Shown here: positions 9,360-18,200 of the stretch, piece by piece
How the letters are laid out: every line of letters starts with the position of its first letter
Numbering within the stretch: the stretch's first letter is position 1
Assembly: GCF_017744675.1 (NCBI RefSeq)
Contig: NZ_JAGIAV010000004.1
Coordinates: 1,305,033 to 1,369,032 of the forward strand
Source of the DNA: Flavobacterium sp.
GTDB lineage: Bacteria; Bacteroidota; Bacteroidia; Flavobacteriales; Flavobacteriaceae
Reading direction: 5' to 3'
DNA length: 64,000 nucleotides
Made by a program: the position numbers and the translations under genes
The notes under the pieces: generated by a model
What the model was told of the DNA's origin: nothing
Seen by the model: only the letters and a program-made list of their open reading frames with translations
Database searches by the model: none

Positions 9360-9764
9360 ATGAAAAAGATTGCAAAATTAAGTTTAGTAGCAGCGTTGCT
9401 TTTCACAGGAATTAGCACTTATGCAATTGATGGAACAGCAGATTTTAATCTGCATGTAATTAAAGCTAATGGCAAATCGATTACTTTCGGTCTTAACCAA
9501 ACGCAAAAAGCCCACTTAGCTATTTATGATAAAGATGGATCTCTAATTTATTCTGAAAGCGCTTCTGGTAAAGAAGGTATCTTAAGAACTTTCAGTCTAG
9601 AAGAATTTCCTGAAGGAACTTATTTCTTAGAAGTAGAAAACAATACAAAAAAAGCAAAATACGAAATCACAATAACTGAAGATGCTACCGTTTTATCTAA
9701 AAACGCTATTTCTTCGGTTTACAAACCAGGTTTTGCTAAAAATACAAGCGTGGCAGCACGCTAA
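9360..9764 (+). CDS. Small exported beta-rich protein, paralog 2 of 4
   Basis: The 134-residue protein has the same signal peptide and TYAIDG junction as its neighbours. It is closest to paralog 3, sharing GILRTFSLEEFPEGTYFLEV exactly. It has a longer C-terminal tail than paralog 1, ending in a basic segment (AKNTSVAAR). The core again alternates strands and turns (LAIYDKDGSLIYSESASGKE), so it is likely a compact beta-sandwich exported to the periplasm or surface. The gene, its 63-bp element and its terminator together form a duplicated ~0.65-kb module. Function is unknown. Confidence 0.8.
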   Translation: MKKIAKLSLVAALLFTGISTYAIDGTADFNLHVIKANGKSITFGLNQTQKAHLAIYDKDGSLIYSESASGKEGILRTFSLEEFPEGTYFLEVENNTKKAKYEITITEDATVLSKNAISSVYKPGFAKNTSVAAR

Positions 9765-9838
9765 AAAAGTTTATGCTTTTCATAAGTATAAAAAGTGAGG
9801 TTAGATAGTTAGTAAGTTTAAAAACTTTCAAAAGTTTT

Positions 9839-9876
9839 AAAAACAGCTCTTTGTGGTTACTGAGCTGTTTTTTTTT
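9839..9876 (+). terminator. Intrinsic terminator after paralog 2
   Basis: AAACAGCTC / GAGCTGTTT stem and T run. It is almost base-for-base the same as the terminator after paralog 1. Confidence 0.85.
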
Positions 9877-9887
9877 GCTTTTTTTTT

Positions 9888-10008
9888 ACCGCAAAGACGC
9901 TAAGATTTCGCAAAGTTCGCAAAGTTTATTTTTAAACTTTGCGAACTTTTTTTATTCTAAAAAACTTAGCGTGCTTTGCGTAAATCTTTGCGCACTTTGC
10001 GGTTAAAC
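9888..10008. repeat. Dispersed palindromic repeat (TTTGCG family), copy 2
   Basis: ACCGCAAAGACGCTAAG at the left is mirrored by CTTAGCGTGCTTTGCG and GCGCACTTTGCGGT at the right. The centre is TTCGCAAAGTTTAT...AACTTTGCGAA. This is the cleanest short copy. Confidence 0.75.
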
Positions 10009-10112
10009 CCATACCGTATTTTGTAAAGAAATCCTTAATCCATTGTAAAGTTAAAATCAACCAAAACATTGAAAAATAATAACTGAATTAACAAAAACGA
10101 TAAATATAATTC

Positions 10113-10175
10113 ACATTTTAACCTATAACGGTTTCGTAAATGAGAATATAGCATAGAAATCGGAAAATACAGTTG
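10113..10175 (+). promoter_or_regulatory. Conserved 63-bp upstream element, copy D
   Basis: Aligns without gaps to copies B and C. It lies 71 bp before the start codon at 10247. Confidence 0.7.
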
Positions 10176-10206
10176 CGCTTTTCACCGTACTATATAAGTA
10201 ATTTAG
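10173..10206 (+). promoter_or_regulatory. Promoter of third small exported protein gene
   Basis: TTG (10173-10175), 23 bp, then TAATTTAG (10199-10206). The downstream leader is also identical to that of paralog 2. Confidence 0.55.
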
Positions 10207-10246
10207 CATCAGAGAATTAGAACTATTAATTTAAAAACTAAGTACC

Positions 10247-10648
10247 ATGAAAAAGATTGCAAAATTGAGTTTAGTCGCGGCGTTGCTTTTCACAGGAATT
10301 AGCACTTACGCAATTGATGGAAATGGAGAATTTAATCTTCATGTATTAAAAGCTAATGGAAAACAAATCACTTTCGCACTTAACAGAGTACAGAAAGCCA
10401 ATTTAGCTATTTACGACAAAGACGGGACTTTAATTTACTCTGAAAGTGCTTCTGGTAAAGAAGGTATTTTAAGAACTTTCAGTCTAGAAGAATTTCCTGA
10501 AGGAACTTATTTCTTAGAAGTAGAAGACAATGTAAAAAAAGCAAAATATGAAATTACAATAACTGATAGCGCTGTTTTATCTAGAAATGCAATTTCTTAT
10601 GCTTACAAAGCAGGTTTTGCCAAAAATTCAAGTGTTGCTGCTCGTTAA
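10247..10648 (+). CDS. Small exported beta-rich protein, paralog 3 of 4
   Basis: The 133-residue protein is very close to paralog 2 in signal peptide, core (LAIYDKDGTLIYSESASGKE) and tail (AKNSSVAAR). Substitutions concentrate in the first 25 mature residues and just before the tail. No catalytic motif or cysteine pair is present in the mature part, which argues for a structural or binding role. It has its own promoter and terminator. The strong similarity to paralog 2 points to a recent tandem duplication. Confidence 0.8.
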   Translation: MKKIAKLSLVAALLFTGISTYAIDGNGEFNLHVLKANGKQITFALNRVQKANLAIYDKDGTLIYSESASGKEGILRTFSLEEFPEGTYFLEVEDNVKKAKYEITITDSAVLSRNAISYAYKAGFAKNSSVAAR

Positions 10649-10710
10649 GGATTTATGCCCACAAAAAAGGCATAAATTAAGTTTAGAAAATTTAAAAATT
10701 ACGTTTTAAG

Positions 10711-10747
10711 AAACAGCTCTTTGTGTTTATAGGAGCTGTTTTTTTTT
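10711..10747 (+). terminator. Intrinsic terminator after paralog 3
   Basis: AACAGCTC / GAGCTGTT stem followed by nine T. The 3' half of this terminator recurs at about 10973-10988 and 11206-11217, each time after a copy of the TTTGCG repeat, so this spacer itself has been tandemly duplicated. Confidence 0.75.
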
Positions 10748-10756
10748 ACTGCAAAG

Positions 10757-11178
10757 ATTTTTTTACCGCAAAGACGCTAAGGTCGCGCAAAGTTCGCAAT
10801 TTTTTTAATCTCGTAAAGTCGCTAAGACGCGAAGTTTTTAAATTCTTTGCGTCTTAGCGACTTTGCAAGCAATTTGCATTATTCTCAAAAAAACTTAGCG
10901 TGCTTTGCGTTCCCGATAGCTATCGGAATTGCGCACTTTGCGGTTAAATTTATACGGCATTTTTGCTTATGGAGCTGTTTTTTTTTCTGCAAAGATTTTT
11001 TTTACCGCAAAGACGCTAAGGTCACGCAAAGTTCGCAAAGTTTTTTTTTAAGAATTTCGCAAGCTTAAAGTTCACAAAGGTTTATCCATATAGCTTTGCG
11101 AATTTTTTTATTTTATAAAATTTACTCAAAAAAAACTTAGCGTGCTTTGCGTAAATCTTTGCGCACTTTGCGGTTAAA
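10757..11178. repeat. Two tandem copies of the TTTGCG-family palindromic repeat
   Basis: Copies at about 10757-10946 and 11012-11178 each run from ACCGCAAAGACGCTAAG to GCGCACTTTGCGGTTA. They are separated by a partial terminator duplicate. The first copy carries an internal CCCGATAGCTATCGG palindrome. No gene is present between 10649 and 11483. Confidence 0.7.
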
Positions 11179-11412
11179 TTTAAACTGCATTTTTGGCTAT
11201 AGAGCTGTTTTTTTGTTTAAGATTTAAATCCAAATCTTGAAACAGAGAAATTTTCTGAAAATTATTCTTATTAATTACAACTCTTTGATTTTTAAGCCTT
11301 AAAAAATATTCTCAAAAAACAATCCGTAAGCCCAGTAATTACGTACATAATTCAAACAAAATACAGAAATGATTACAATTCAACAACTTAAGCATTTAAA
11401 AATATCCATTTA

Positions 11413-11445
11413 TTGCTAAAAATTAAATTTGTATTTGTAGTTTTG
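11413..11445 (+). promoter_or_regulatory. Promoter of fourth small exported protein gene
   Basis: TTG (11413-11415), 22 bp, then TAGTTTTG (11438-11445). The conserved 63-bp element is absent here. Confidence 0.6.
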
Positions 11446-11483
11446 CGCGTTCCACATTTAGTAATTAACAATTTAAAAAAAAC

Positions 11484-11870
11484 ATGACAAAATTTACCAA
11501 AGCTGGTTTAGTTGCTGCCTTTTTTTTAGCGACTGTGTTTACCTACGCCATTGATGGAAAAGGTGATTACATTTTAAATATCAGAACAGGAAACGGAAAA
11601 GTAGTTAGCTTTACTTTAGACACTGTCGAAAATGCATCTTTCTCTATCTACGACGAGAATCACAATTTACTTTATGCGGGAGAATCTGCAGCAGACAAAT
11701 TAGAGGTTTCTAAAACAATTAGTTTAGAAAGTTTTCCTGCTGGAACTTATGTTCTTGAAGTGAAAGCAAACGACAAAGTTGCGAAACACGAAATTAAAGT
11801 TGCTGCTAAAAAAGTAAAGGCAGTAAAATTGGACGAATCTGTTAATCATAGTCCATCTTTCCGTCGTTAA
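11484..11870 (+). CDS. Small exported beta-rich protein, diverged paralog 4 of 4
   Basis: The 128-residue protein keeps the TYAIDG signal junction and the same core order (ASFSIYDENHNLLY, then ISLESFPAGTYVLEV, then KHEIKV). It is clearly more distant than paralogs 1-3. Its C-terminal tail is lysine-rich (AAKKVKAVKLDE). It has a good Bacteroidota promoter but lacks the 63-bp element, so it is probably regulated separately. It looks like the oldest member of the tandem family. Molecular function is not known. Confidence 0.8.
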   Translation: MTKFTKAGLVAAFFLATVFTYAIDGKGDYILNIRTGNGKVVSFTLDTVENASFSIYDENHNLLYAGESAADKLEVSKTISLESFPAGTYVLEVKANDKVAKHEIKVAAKKVKAVKLDESVNHSPSFRR

Positions 11871-11893
11871 TTTTTTGCCCCCTAAGAAATTAG

Positions 11894-11925
11894 AAAAGCA
11901 GCTCGTACCAGGAGCTGCTTTTTTT
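11894..11925 (+). terminator. Intrinsic terminator after paralog 4
   Basis: AAAGCAGCTC / GAGCTGCTTT stem with a following T run. Confidence 0.85.
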
Positions 11926-12050
11926 GTTTTATTTCTCTATAAAATCTTATCTATATTCAAAACTTTCATAATCAATTGATTCTAAAAGTGCAATACAACA
12001 GGTTTATTTAAAAAACGTCGTCTAAAATCGATTCATGTTACTGATTTCCA

Positions 12051-12058
12051 TATATTTG
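12051..12058 (+). promoter_or_regulatory. -7 promoter box before the OmpA-fragment gene
   Basis: TATATTTG matches TAnnTTTG exactly. No clear -33 TTG is present. Confidence 0.4.
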
Positions 12059-12060
12059 TA

Positions 12061-12130
12061 GCAAAAATTGCATTAAGCATATAATAAAACCATTTTTTTG
12101 AAGTTTATAATTGCTTAATGCAATTTTTTG
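12061..12130 (+). promoter_or_regulatory. Long 5' stem-loop at the predicted transcript start
   Basis: A 17-bp perfect stem pairs AAAAATTGCATTAAGCA (12063-12079) with TGCTTAATGCAATTTTT (12112-12128), with a 32-nt loop. It begins about where transcription from the box at 12051-12058 would start. The right arm ends in a T run, so it could act as an attenuator or as a 5' stabilising hairpin. Confidence 0.55.
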
Positions 12131-12195
12131 CGTTGAAAAAGATTTTCAAAAACAATTCAAAATACGATTAAATACCACAACCAAAACTAAAACCT

Positions 12196-12582
12196 ATGCA
12201 GAGAAAACTAGCCCTTTTAGTACCGTTAATCGTATTTTCATTTCGTGCAGCTGCGCAAAATGAAACCTATTATAAAACTGACAAAGTCGGCGAAAAGTAC
12301 GTGTATGTTGATGTCATAAAAACCTACGAAAAGGTGGCTGCAAAAGGCTATAAATCTGTAGACTTATTTCAAAAACTGGGAAATTCTTCTTACTCTAATT
12401 GCGAACTAGAAAAAGCAGCCGAATGGTATAGCGAACTCTTCGCCTTAACTACCGATTTAGATCCCGTTTATTATTACCGCTACGCCGAATCGTTGCGTTC
12501 TATTTCGCAAAATGCAAAAGCCGATGCTCTTATCGAAAAATTAAAACGTAAACCGAAAAGTTCTTTAAAAAGTAAGGTTTAA
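12196..12582 (+). CDS. Exported TPR-like protein, isolated N-terminus of an OmpA-family protein
   Basis: The 128-residue protein has a signal peptide ending AAAQ and a TPR-like helical region (VIKTYEKVAAKGYKSVDLFQ; ELEKAAEWYSELFAL; YYYRYAESLRSI). This matches the start of the large OmpA/PD40 proteins paired with PorP/SprF genes in Flavobacterium, from family knowledge. Those run to about 600 residues, with WD40-like and OmpA domains. Here the protein stops after the TPR part and is followed at once by a terminator. It is either a truncated paralog or a stand-alone adaptor. No PorP/SprF partner is adjacent. Confidence 0.7.
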   Translation: MQRKLALLVPLIVFSFRAAAQNETYYKTDKVGEKYVYVDVIKTYEKVAAKGYKSVDLFQKLGNSSYSNCELEKAAEWYSELFALTTDLDPVYYYRYAESLRSISQNAKADALIEKLKRKPKSSLKSKV

Positions 12583-12594
12583 AACAGATACAAT

Positions 12595-12628
12595 AAAACC
12601 TCTCAGAATCTGAGAGGTTTTATTTTTT
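12595..12628 (+). terminator. Intrinsic terminator
   Basis: AAAACCTCTCAGA / TCTGAGAGGTTTT stem followed by TATTTTTTT, 12 bp after the OmpA-fragment stop. Confidence 0.9.
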
Positions 12629-12712
12629 TACCCTGTAAATTTTCTGCAACATTTTCATTTTGAAAGAGGAAACTGGCTAGTGAAAGAAGTTTATTTTCAA
12701 TATATTTGAAAT

Positions 12713-13207
12713 ATGAATGAAAATACAAAAGACATAACAATAAGGCGAGCTGTAATTGCAGATTTACCTAAACTTGCCGAATTTCTACAATTTTTAGTAA
12801 ATGCAGAAAGACCCTACGACCCAACATTAAAAGAGGGTGAGATTTTTTATTATGATATAAAGGAGCTTATTTTAGACAGCAAGAGCGAAGTTTTGGTTGT
12901 AGATTTTAACAATCAGATTATTGGTTGCGGCTATGCTCAAATTCGAACTGCTCTACCCTATCAAATACATGAACTATACGGATATCTTGGTTTTATGTAT
13001 GTTGATCCAGAATTTAGAGGAAAAGGTCTAATTAAACTATTAATTAACGAACTTAAAAAATGGGTTCGATCTCAAGGAATAACCGAAGTTAGATTACAGG
13101 TTTATTCTGAAAATGAAGCGGCAGTCAACGCTTATAAAAAGGTGGGATTTGCACCAATAACGACAACCATGAGGTGTGATATAAGCCAATTGGATGATTC
13201 TTTATAG
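12713..13207 (+). CDS. GNAT-family N-acetyltransferase
   Basis: The 164-residue protein covers a whole GNAT domain. Residues 7-20 form the first strand and helix (ITIRRAVIADLPKLAE). Motif A, the acetyl-CoA pyrophosphate loop, is VDPEFRGKGLIKLLI at about 102-116. Motif B is LQVYSENEAAVNAYKKVGF near 129-147. The acceptor substrate cannot be told. A TATATTTG box at 12701-12708 ends only 4 bp before the ATG, so the mRNA may be almost leaderless. The gene is flanked by a terminator on the left and by a repeat cluster on the right. Confidence 0.85.
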   Translation: MNENTKDITIRRAVIADLPKLAEFLQFLVNAERPYDPTLKEGEIFYYDIKELILDSKSEVLVVDFNNQIIGCGYAQIRTALPYQIHELYGYLGFMYVDPEFRGKGLIKLLINELKKWVRSQGITEVRLQVYSENEAAVNAYKKVGFAPITTTMRCDISQLDDSL

Positions 13208-13212
13208 AATTT

Positions 13213-13625
13213 AACCACAATATTGTCATTTCTCCTTACGTCGAAATGACAATCGAAGCTCGACAATGATAATTGCCAAACCACGCGTTGGATGGATTAA
13301 AATCCATCCCTACAATATGATTGGTTCCTTCGGAACTTTTTATAGAATCACGTTGGAAAATACCTCCCAATATTGTCATTCTGAGGAACGAAGAATCTTC
13401 GCGAGAAACTCTACAAAGATTGGCGACAAACTATGCGCTGGATGGATTAAAATCCATCCCTATAATATAATACGTTCCTTCGGAACTTTTATAGAACTTG
13501 TTAAGAAATACTCGCAATCTTGTCATTTCGACGGAGGAGAAATCTCCGCGAGAAACTCTACAAAGATTGGCGACATTCTGTGCGGAGCTACTTGTGGAGA
13601 TTTCTCCTCCCTCGAAATGACAAAT
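13213..13625. repeat. Cluster of dispersed intergenic repeats
   Basis: Tandem and inverted units include GGATTAAAATCCATCC (13291 and 13445), TTCCTTCGGAACTTTT (13326 and 13475), GCGAGAAACTCTACAAAG (twice) and inverted TGTCATTTC/GAAATGACA pairs. A related unit with GGATTAAAATCCGT occurs at about 53322-53410. A 123-codon open frame over it (13266-13637) is repeat-derived and not accepted as a gene. Confidence 0.75.
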
Positions 13626-13684
13626 TGGAGAGTATAAACTTTGGGTTCAAGAGCGAGATGCTCACGCTATAGAATAGATAGTAC

Positions 13685-14458
13685 TTAATCATTCATTATT
13701 TGTAATGTTAGATCAATTTCATTAAAATATTTAATTACTTTATAACCTACGAAAAAATCTTTTTTAGCTTCAAGTGATGCTGTTATATAATTGTCAAATC
13801 CAATTTGCCAACTCTTAGATATTGGTATTGCGAATACATGCCCCAATAGTTCAAATTCATAAAAAAAAGGCTCGTTTACTAAATATTTCATTCTTTTGTC
13901 TTTGTCAAATAATAATACAGGATATTTAATATCGTCTTGTACATTTAAATATATTCCATATTTTCGTTCAAAATAAAACAGTGGTAACTCTTCTCCTAAA
14001 CCATAACGACTAAAAGCTCTTATAAAATCATATTTAGAATCGTGTGCATCGCCATTTTGTCTTTCCGTTTCCTCAAGAAAGATTTTATATATTCCCCTTT
14101 TTAATAGGATTGAAATTTTTTCTTGAAAATGCCTTTGTAGTTTATACTTCTGTTTAACAGTTATAGTTCCTGTTCTAAAATTTACATTAAAGAAGATTGA
14201 TGTAAATTTTGCTAGTGCTTTATTTTTACCCATTTCGCCAAATGATGATAGAAATCTAGCTCTACTTATATTAAAAGTTTCTTTGATTACTGTTTCAATT
14301 GAAGGCGTTTGAAATTGAATATTACCAAAATAAGCATTACAATCATCGCATACATTTACGCAAATCATTTTACCTCCAAGTGATTGTGGTATCGTGTGAG
14401 CTAATTTTTTAAATTCAACTTTTTCTTCAGATTTTGAACACCAGATACATTTTTTCAT
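13685..14458 (-). CDS. HNH-endonuclease-domain protein
   Basis: The 257-residue protein is counted from the ATG at 14456-14458; an ATG 10 codons upstream is also open. It starts with a zinc-binding HNH core: C4-x2-C7, then LAHTIPQSLGGK with the catalytic-type His21, then C37-x2-C40-N41 (VCDDCN). The remaining ~215 residues match nothing I know and may bind a partner or target. The adjacent gene, 68 bp upstream on the same strand, encodes a membrane coiled-coil protein. The pair sits between repeats and a core metabolic gene, an arrangement typical of small accessory or defence modules. Nuclease activity is inferred from the motif only. Confidence 0.75.
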   Translation of the reverse strand: MKKCIWCSKSEEKVEFKKLAHTIPQSLGGKMICVNVCDDCNAYFGNIQFQTPSIETVIKETFNISRARFLSSFGEMGKNKALAKFTSIFFNVNFRTGTITVKQKYKLQRHFQEKISILLKRGIYKIFLEETERQNGDAHDSKYDFIRAFSRYGLGEELPLFYFERKYGIYLNVQDDIKYPVLLFDKDKRMKYLVNEPFFYEFELLGHVFAIPISKSWQIGFDNYITASLEAKKDFFVGYKVIKYFNEIDLTLQIMND

Positions 14459-14526
14459 CTGTCTTGTATTAAAAATTCTTAATGACAAACTTTGGATTCT
14501 CTAAAATGACACACTTCTGAATATAA

Positions 14527-15147
14527 TTATTCACCTAAAACTTCCCTAAATTTATTTTTTATTTCAAACTGAATTGGCTCTATTAATTCTCGAACTTTTT
14601 CATATGCAGTTCCATCCGAAATAAAGACTTTAGTATTATAAAAAGTCCCTTCCCTGCCTAGATACTCTTTTTGAAAATGTTGATTAGAAATTTCTAATGA
14701 AGAAGCTAGATATTTTTCTAACAATTCTTCAATTTCATCATTGAAATAAATTTTGTTGAAACTATAATACTCATGAAATTTATTATGAGCATCATGATAA
14801 TCACAAGATTGTTTATGATTAATTTCTTCAGCCGTTTCATCATTAAGACTACTTTTTAATGGGGCTACATAAAGTCTCAGCTTAATCAAAACATCAGTCA
14901 AATACTTATAAGTTTCTGCCATCACTTCAAATCTCTTTTCATGAAGTTTAGTAAACTTGAAACTTTCTTTTGATTTCAAATAATTAAGTTCCGATTGGAA
15001 TTGAGAAAGTTCTTTTGAATGTTCTTTTTTTATTTCTTCAAGTTGTTTATTGAAAGTATTTTGAACACTTCCTTTTACTCTTTCATTCAACCAAAGTGTA
15101 ATTAAAGTTGGAACTAGACCAGAAACAAATACTATTAGAATATCCAT
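14527..15147 (-). CDS. Membrane-anchored coiled-coil protein
   Basis: The 206-residue protein has one N-terminal transmembrane helix (residues 3-20, ILIVFVSGLVPTLITLWL). A charged coiled coil follows (about 30-65, NKQLEEIKKEHSKELSQFQS), then a helical C-terminal domain with no motif I recognise. Topology would place the body in the cytoplasm or, less likely, the periplasm. It lies directly upstream of the HNH gene and is probably cotranscribed. Single-TM coiled-coil proteins of this shape are common in accessory regions, but no function can be assigned. Confidence 0.7.
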   Translation of the reverse strand: MDILIVFVSGLVPTLITLWLNERVKGSVQNTFNKQLEEIKKEHSKELSQFQSELNYLKSKESFKFTKLHEKRFEVMAETYKYLTDVLIKLRLYVAPLKSSLNDETAEEINHKQSCDYHDAHNKFHEYYSFNKIYFNDEIEELLEKYLASSLEISNQHFQKEYLGREGTFYNTKVFISDGTAYEKVRELIEPIQFEIKNKFREVLGE

Positions 15148-15214
15148 CCGTTTTTTTGATTTAAATATAGTATTTTTCTTTAAATCATTAATTACTTAAA
15201 TTTTCACCTTAAAA

Positions 15215-15250
15215 ACAAAAAAACCTCTCAAAAAATCTTGAGAGGTTTTC
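15215..15250 (-). terminator. Intrinsic terminator of the IcmF gene
   Basis: On the minus strand the stem AAAACCTCTCAA / TTGAGAGGTTTT (15238-15249 with 15220-15231) is followed by a T-rich run. Confidence 0.85.
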
Positions 15251-15274
15251 GATAAATCTATAAAATAATAAATT

Positions 15275-18200
15275 CTACATATTCCTTCTATACTGCCCAC
15301 CAACTTCAAACAACGCTGAAGTAATCTGACCTAACGAACAAACTTTTGTAGCTTCCATTAAATAATCGAATAGGTTTTCGTTTTTAATTGCGGCTTCTTG
15401 TAATTGGCTTAAATGCTCATTTACTTTTGCTTCGTGGAAATTATGTAGGTTATCCAGCATCGTAATCTGGTATTGTTTTTCTTCTTCTGTGGCACGAATT
15501 ACCTCAGCCGGAATTACCGTTGGCGAACCTTTTGAACTCAAGAACGTATTGACACCCACAATTGGAAAATCTCCGTTGTGTTTTAAGGTTTCGTAGTACA
15601 AACTTTCTTCCTGAATTTTAGAACGCTGGTACATCGTTTCCATTGCGCCTAGAACTCCGCCTCTTTCTGTAATTCTGTCGAATTCTTGTAAAACGGCTTC
15701 TTCAACCAAATCGGTTAATTCTTCGATGATGAACGAACCTTGAATTGGATTTTCGTTTTTCGCCAAACCTAATTCTTTATTGATAATCAACTGAATCGCC
15801 ATGGCACGACGTACAGATTCTTCTGTTGGAGTTGTAATAGCTTCGTCGTAAGCATTGGTATGCAATGAATTACAGTTGTCGTAAATCGCATACAAAGCTT
15901 GCAAAGTGGTTCTAATATCATTGAAATCAATTTCCTGTGCGTGCAACGAACGTCCTGAAGTCTGAATATGGTATTTCAGCATTTGCGCTCTTTCGTTGGC
16001 TCCGTATTTCAATTTCATGGCTTTTGCCCAAATCTTACGTGCCACACGACCAATAACTGAATATTCTGGATCTACTCCATTCGAGAAGAAGAACGATAAG
16101 TTTGGTCCAAAATCGTTGATGTTCATGCCACGGCTCAAATAATATTCCACGTAAGTGAAACCATTTGAAAGCGTAAACGCCAATTGCGTAATTGGGTTCG
16201 CTCCTGCCTCTGCAATATGGTATCCTGAAATCGAAACCGAATAGAAATTACGAACGTTTTTGGTAATAAAATATTCCTGAACGTCTCCCATCAATCTAAG
16301 TGCAAATTCAGTTGAGAAAATACAAGTATTCTGTGCCTGATCTTCTTTTAAAATATCGGCCTGAACAGTTCCACGAACTTGAGCTAAGGTTTTTACTTTT
16401 ATTTCGTTGTAAACATCCAAAGGCAAAACTTGATCTCCCGTAACGCCCAAAAGCATTAATCCCAAACCGTTGTTTCCTGCAGGAAGTTCGCCTTGGTACT
16501 TCGGTCTTTCGATTCCTTTTGCTGCATATAATTTGGCGATTTTAGCCTCAACTTCTTTTTCTAAACCATTTTCTTTAATGTAGATCTCACATTGCTGATC
16601 GATTGCGGCATTCATAAAGAAACCTAAAAGCATTGGCGCAGGTCCATTGATCGTCATACTTACCGAAGTCAACGCATGAACCAAATCGAAACCTGAATAT
16701 AGTTTTTTAGCATCGTCTAAACAGCAGATAGAAACTCCCGCATTTCCAATTTTTCCATAAATATCCGGACGCAAATCTGGATCGTTTCCGTACAAAGTCA
16801 CACTGTCAAAAGCCGTAGAAAGACGTTTTGCAGGCATTCCTGCACTTACATAATGAAAACGTTTGTTGGTTCTTTCTGGTCCGCCCTCGCCCGCAAACAT
16901 TCTTGACGGATCTTCGCCTTCACGTTTAAACGGATATAATCCAGATGCGAAAGGAAACTCTCCAGGAACATTTTCCTGTAAATTCCAACGCAGAATATCG
17001 CCCCAGCCTTCGTATTTAGGCAAGGCAATTTTTGGAATTTGCAAGTGCGATAAACTTTCAGAATGTGTCGCGATTTTTATTTCTTTATCGCGAACTTTAA
17101 ATGAGTAAACTGGATTTTTGTATTTGGCTACTTTATCAGCCCAATTCAGGATAATTTCCCAATTGTACGGATCTAAATCCATTTTTACTTTATCAAATTG
17201 ATTAAGCAAAAGATTTAAAAAGATTCTGTTTTCGTCGTGTTCTTGAAATCCTCCAGATAAAACAGTCGAATCGTCGATTCCTGCTTTTGTAATTTGTGGC
17301 ACTTTTCCAGAAACCGATTCTATCGTTTTAAAGATTCCGTATAATTTCTGAGCTACTTTTTGCTGTGCAATTGCAGTCTCATCATAATTTCTATTATTCT
17401 CGGCAATTTCAGATAAATAACGTGTTCTTCCTGGCGGAATCACAAATATTTTCTCGCTCATTTCTTTAGTGATTTGAAAAGTCGATTTCAAGTCAGAATC
17501 GGTTTTTTCAGCCACTTTATCCATGATCGCTTTATACAGCGTATTCATTCCAGGATCGTTGAACTGTGAAGCAATGGTTCCGAAAACTGGCATTTCATCA
17601 GGATTTTTATCCCAAAGATTATGATTGCGCTGGTATTGTTTTTTTACATCGCGTAAAGCATCAAGCGCGCCACGTTTATCAAATTTGTTTAAAGCCACTA
17701 AATCGGCAAAATCAAGCATGTCGATTTTCTCCAATTGTGTTGCAGCTCCAAATTCTGGTGTCATTACATATAAAGAAACGTCTGAATGATCCATAATTTC
17801 GGTATCAGACTGTCCGATTCCTGAAGTTTCCAAAATAATCAAATCGTATTTTGCGGCTTTTAGAACCTGAATTGCTTCGGCTACATATTTAGATAAGGCC
17901 AAATTCGACTGACGTGTTGCCAGCGAACGCATATAAACTCTCGGATTATTAATCGCATTCATACGGATTCTGTCTCCTAAAAGCGCTCCTCCCGTTTTTC
18001 TTTTCGAAGGATCGACAGATATTAATCCGATTGTTTTTTCTGGGAAATCAATTAAAAAACGGCGAACCAATTCGTCCACCAAAGAAGATTTTCCTGCTCC
18101 ACCTGTTCCTGTAATTCCCAAAACCGGAATTTTAGACGTAGCGTTGCTATCGTGAATTTTATCGAAAACAGGTTTTGCAATTTCTGGGAAATTTTCTGCT

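Noticed and set aside
13266..13637. A 123-codon plus-strand frame
   Set aside because: It lies wholly inside a cluster of dispersed intergenic repeats, and its protein repeats the same segment because the DNA does. No start context or family match.
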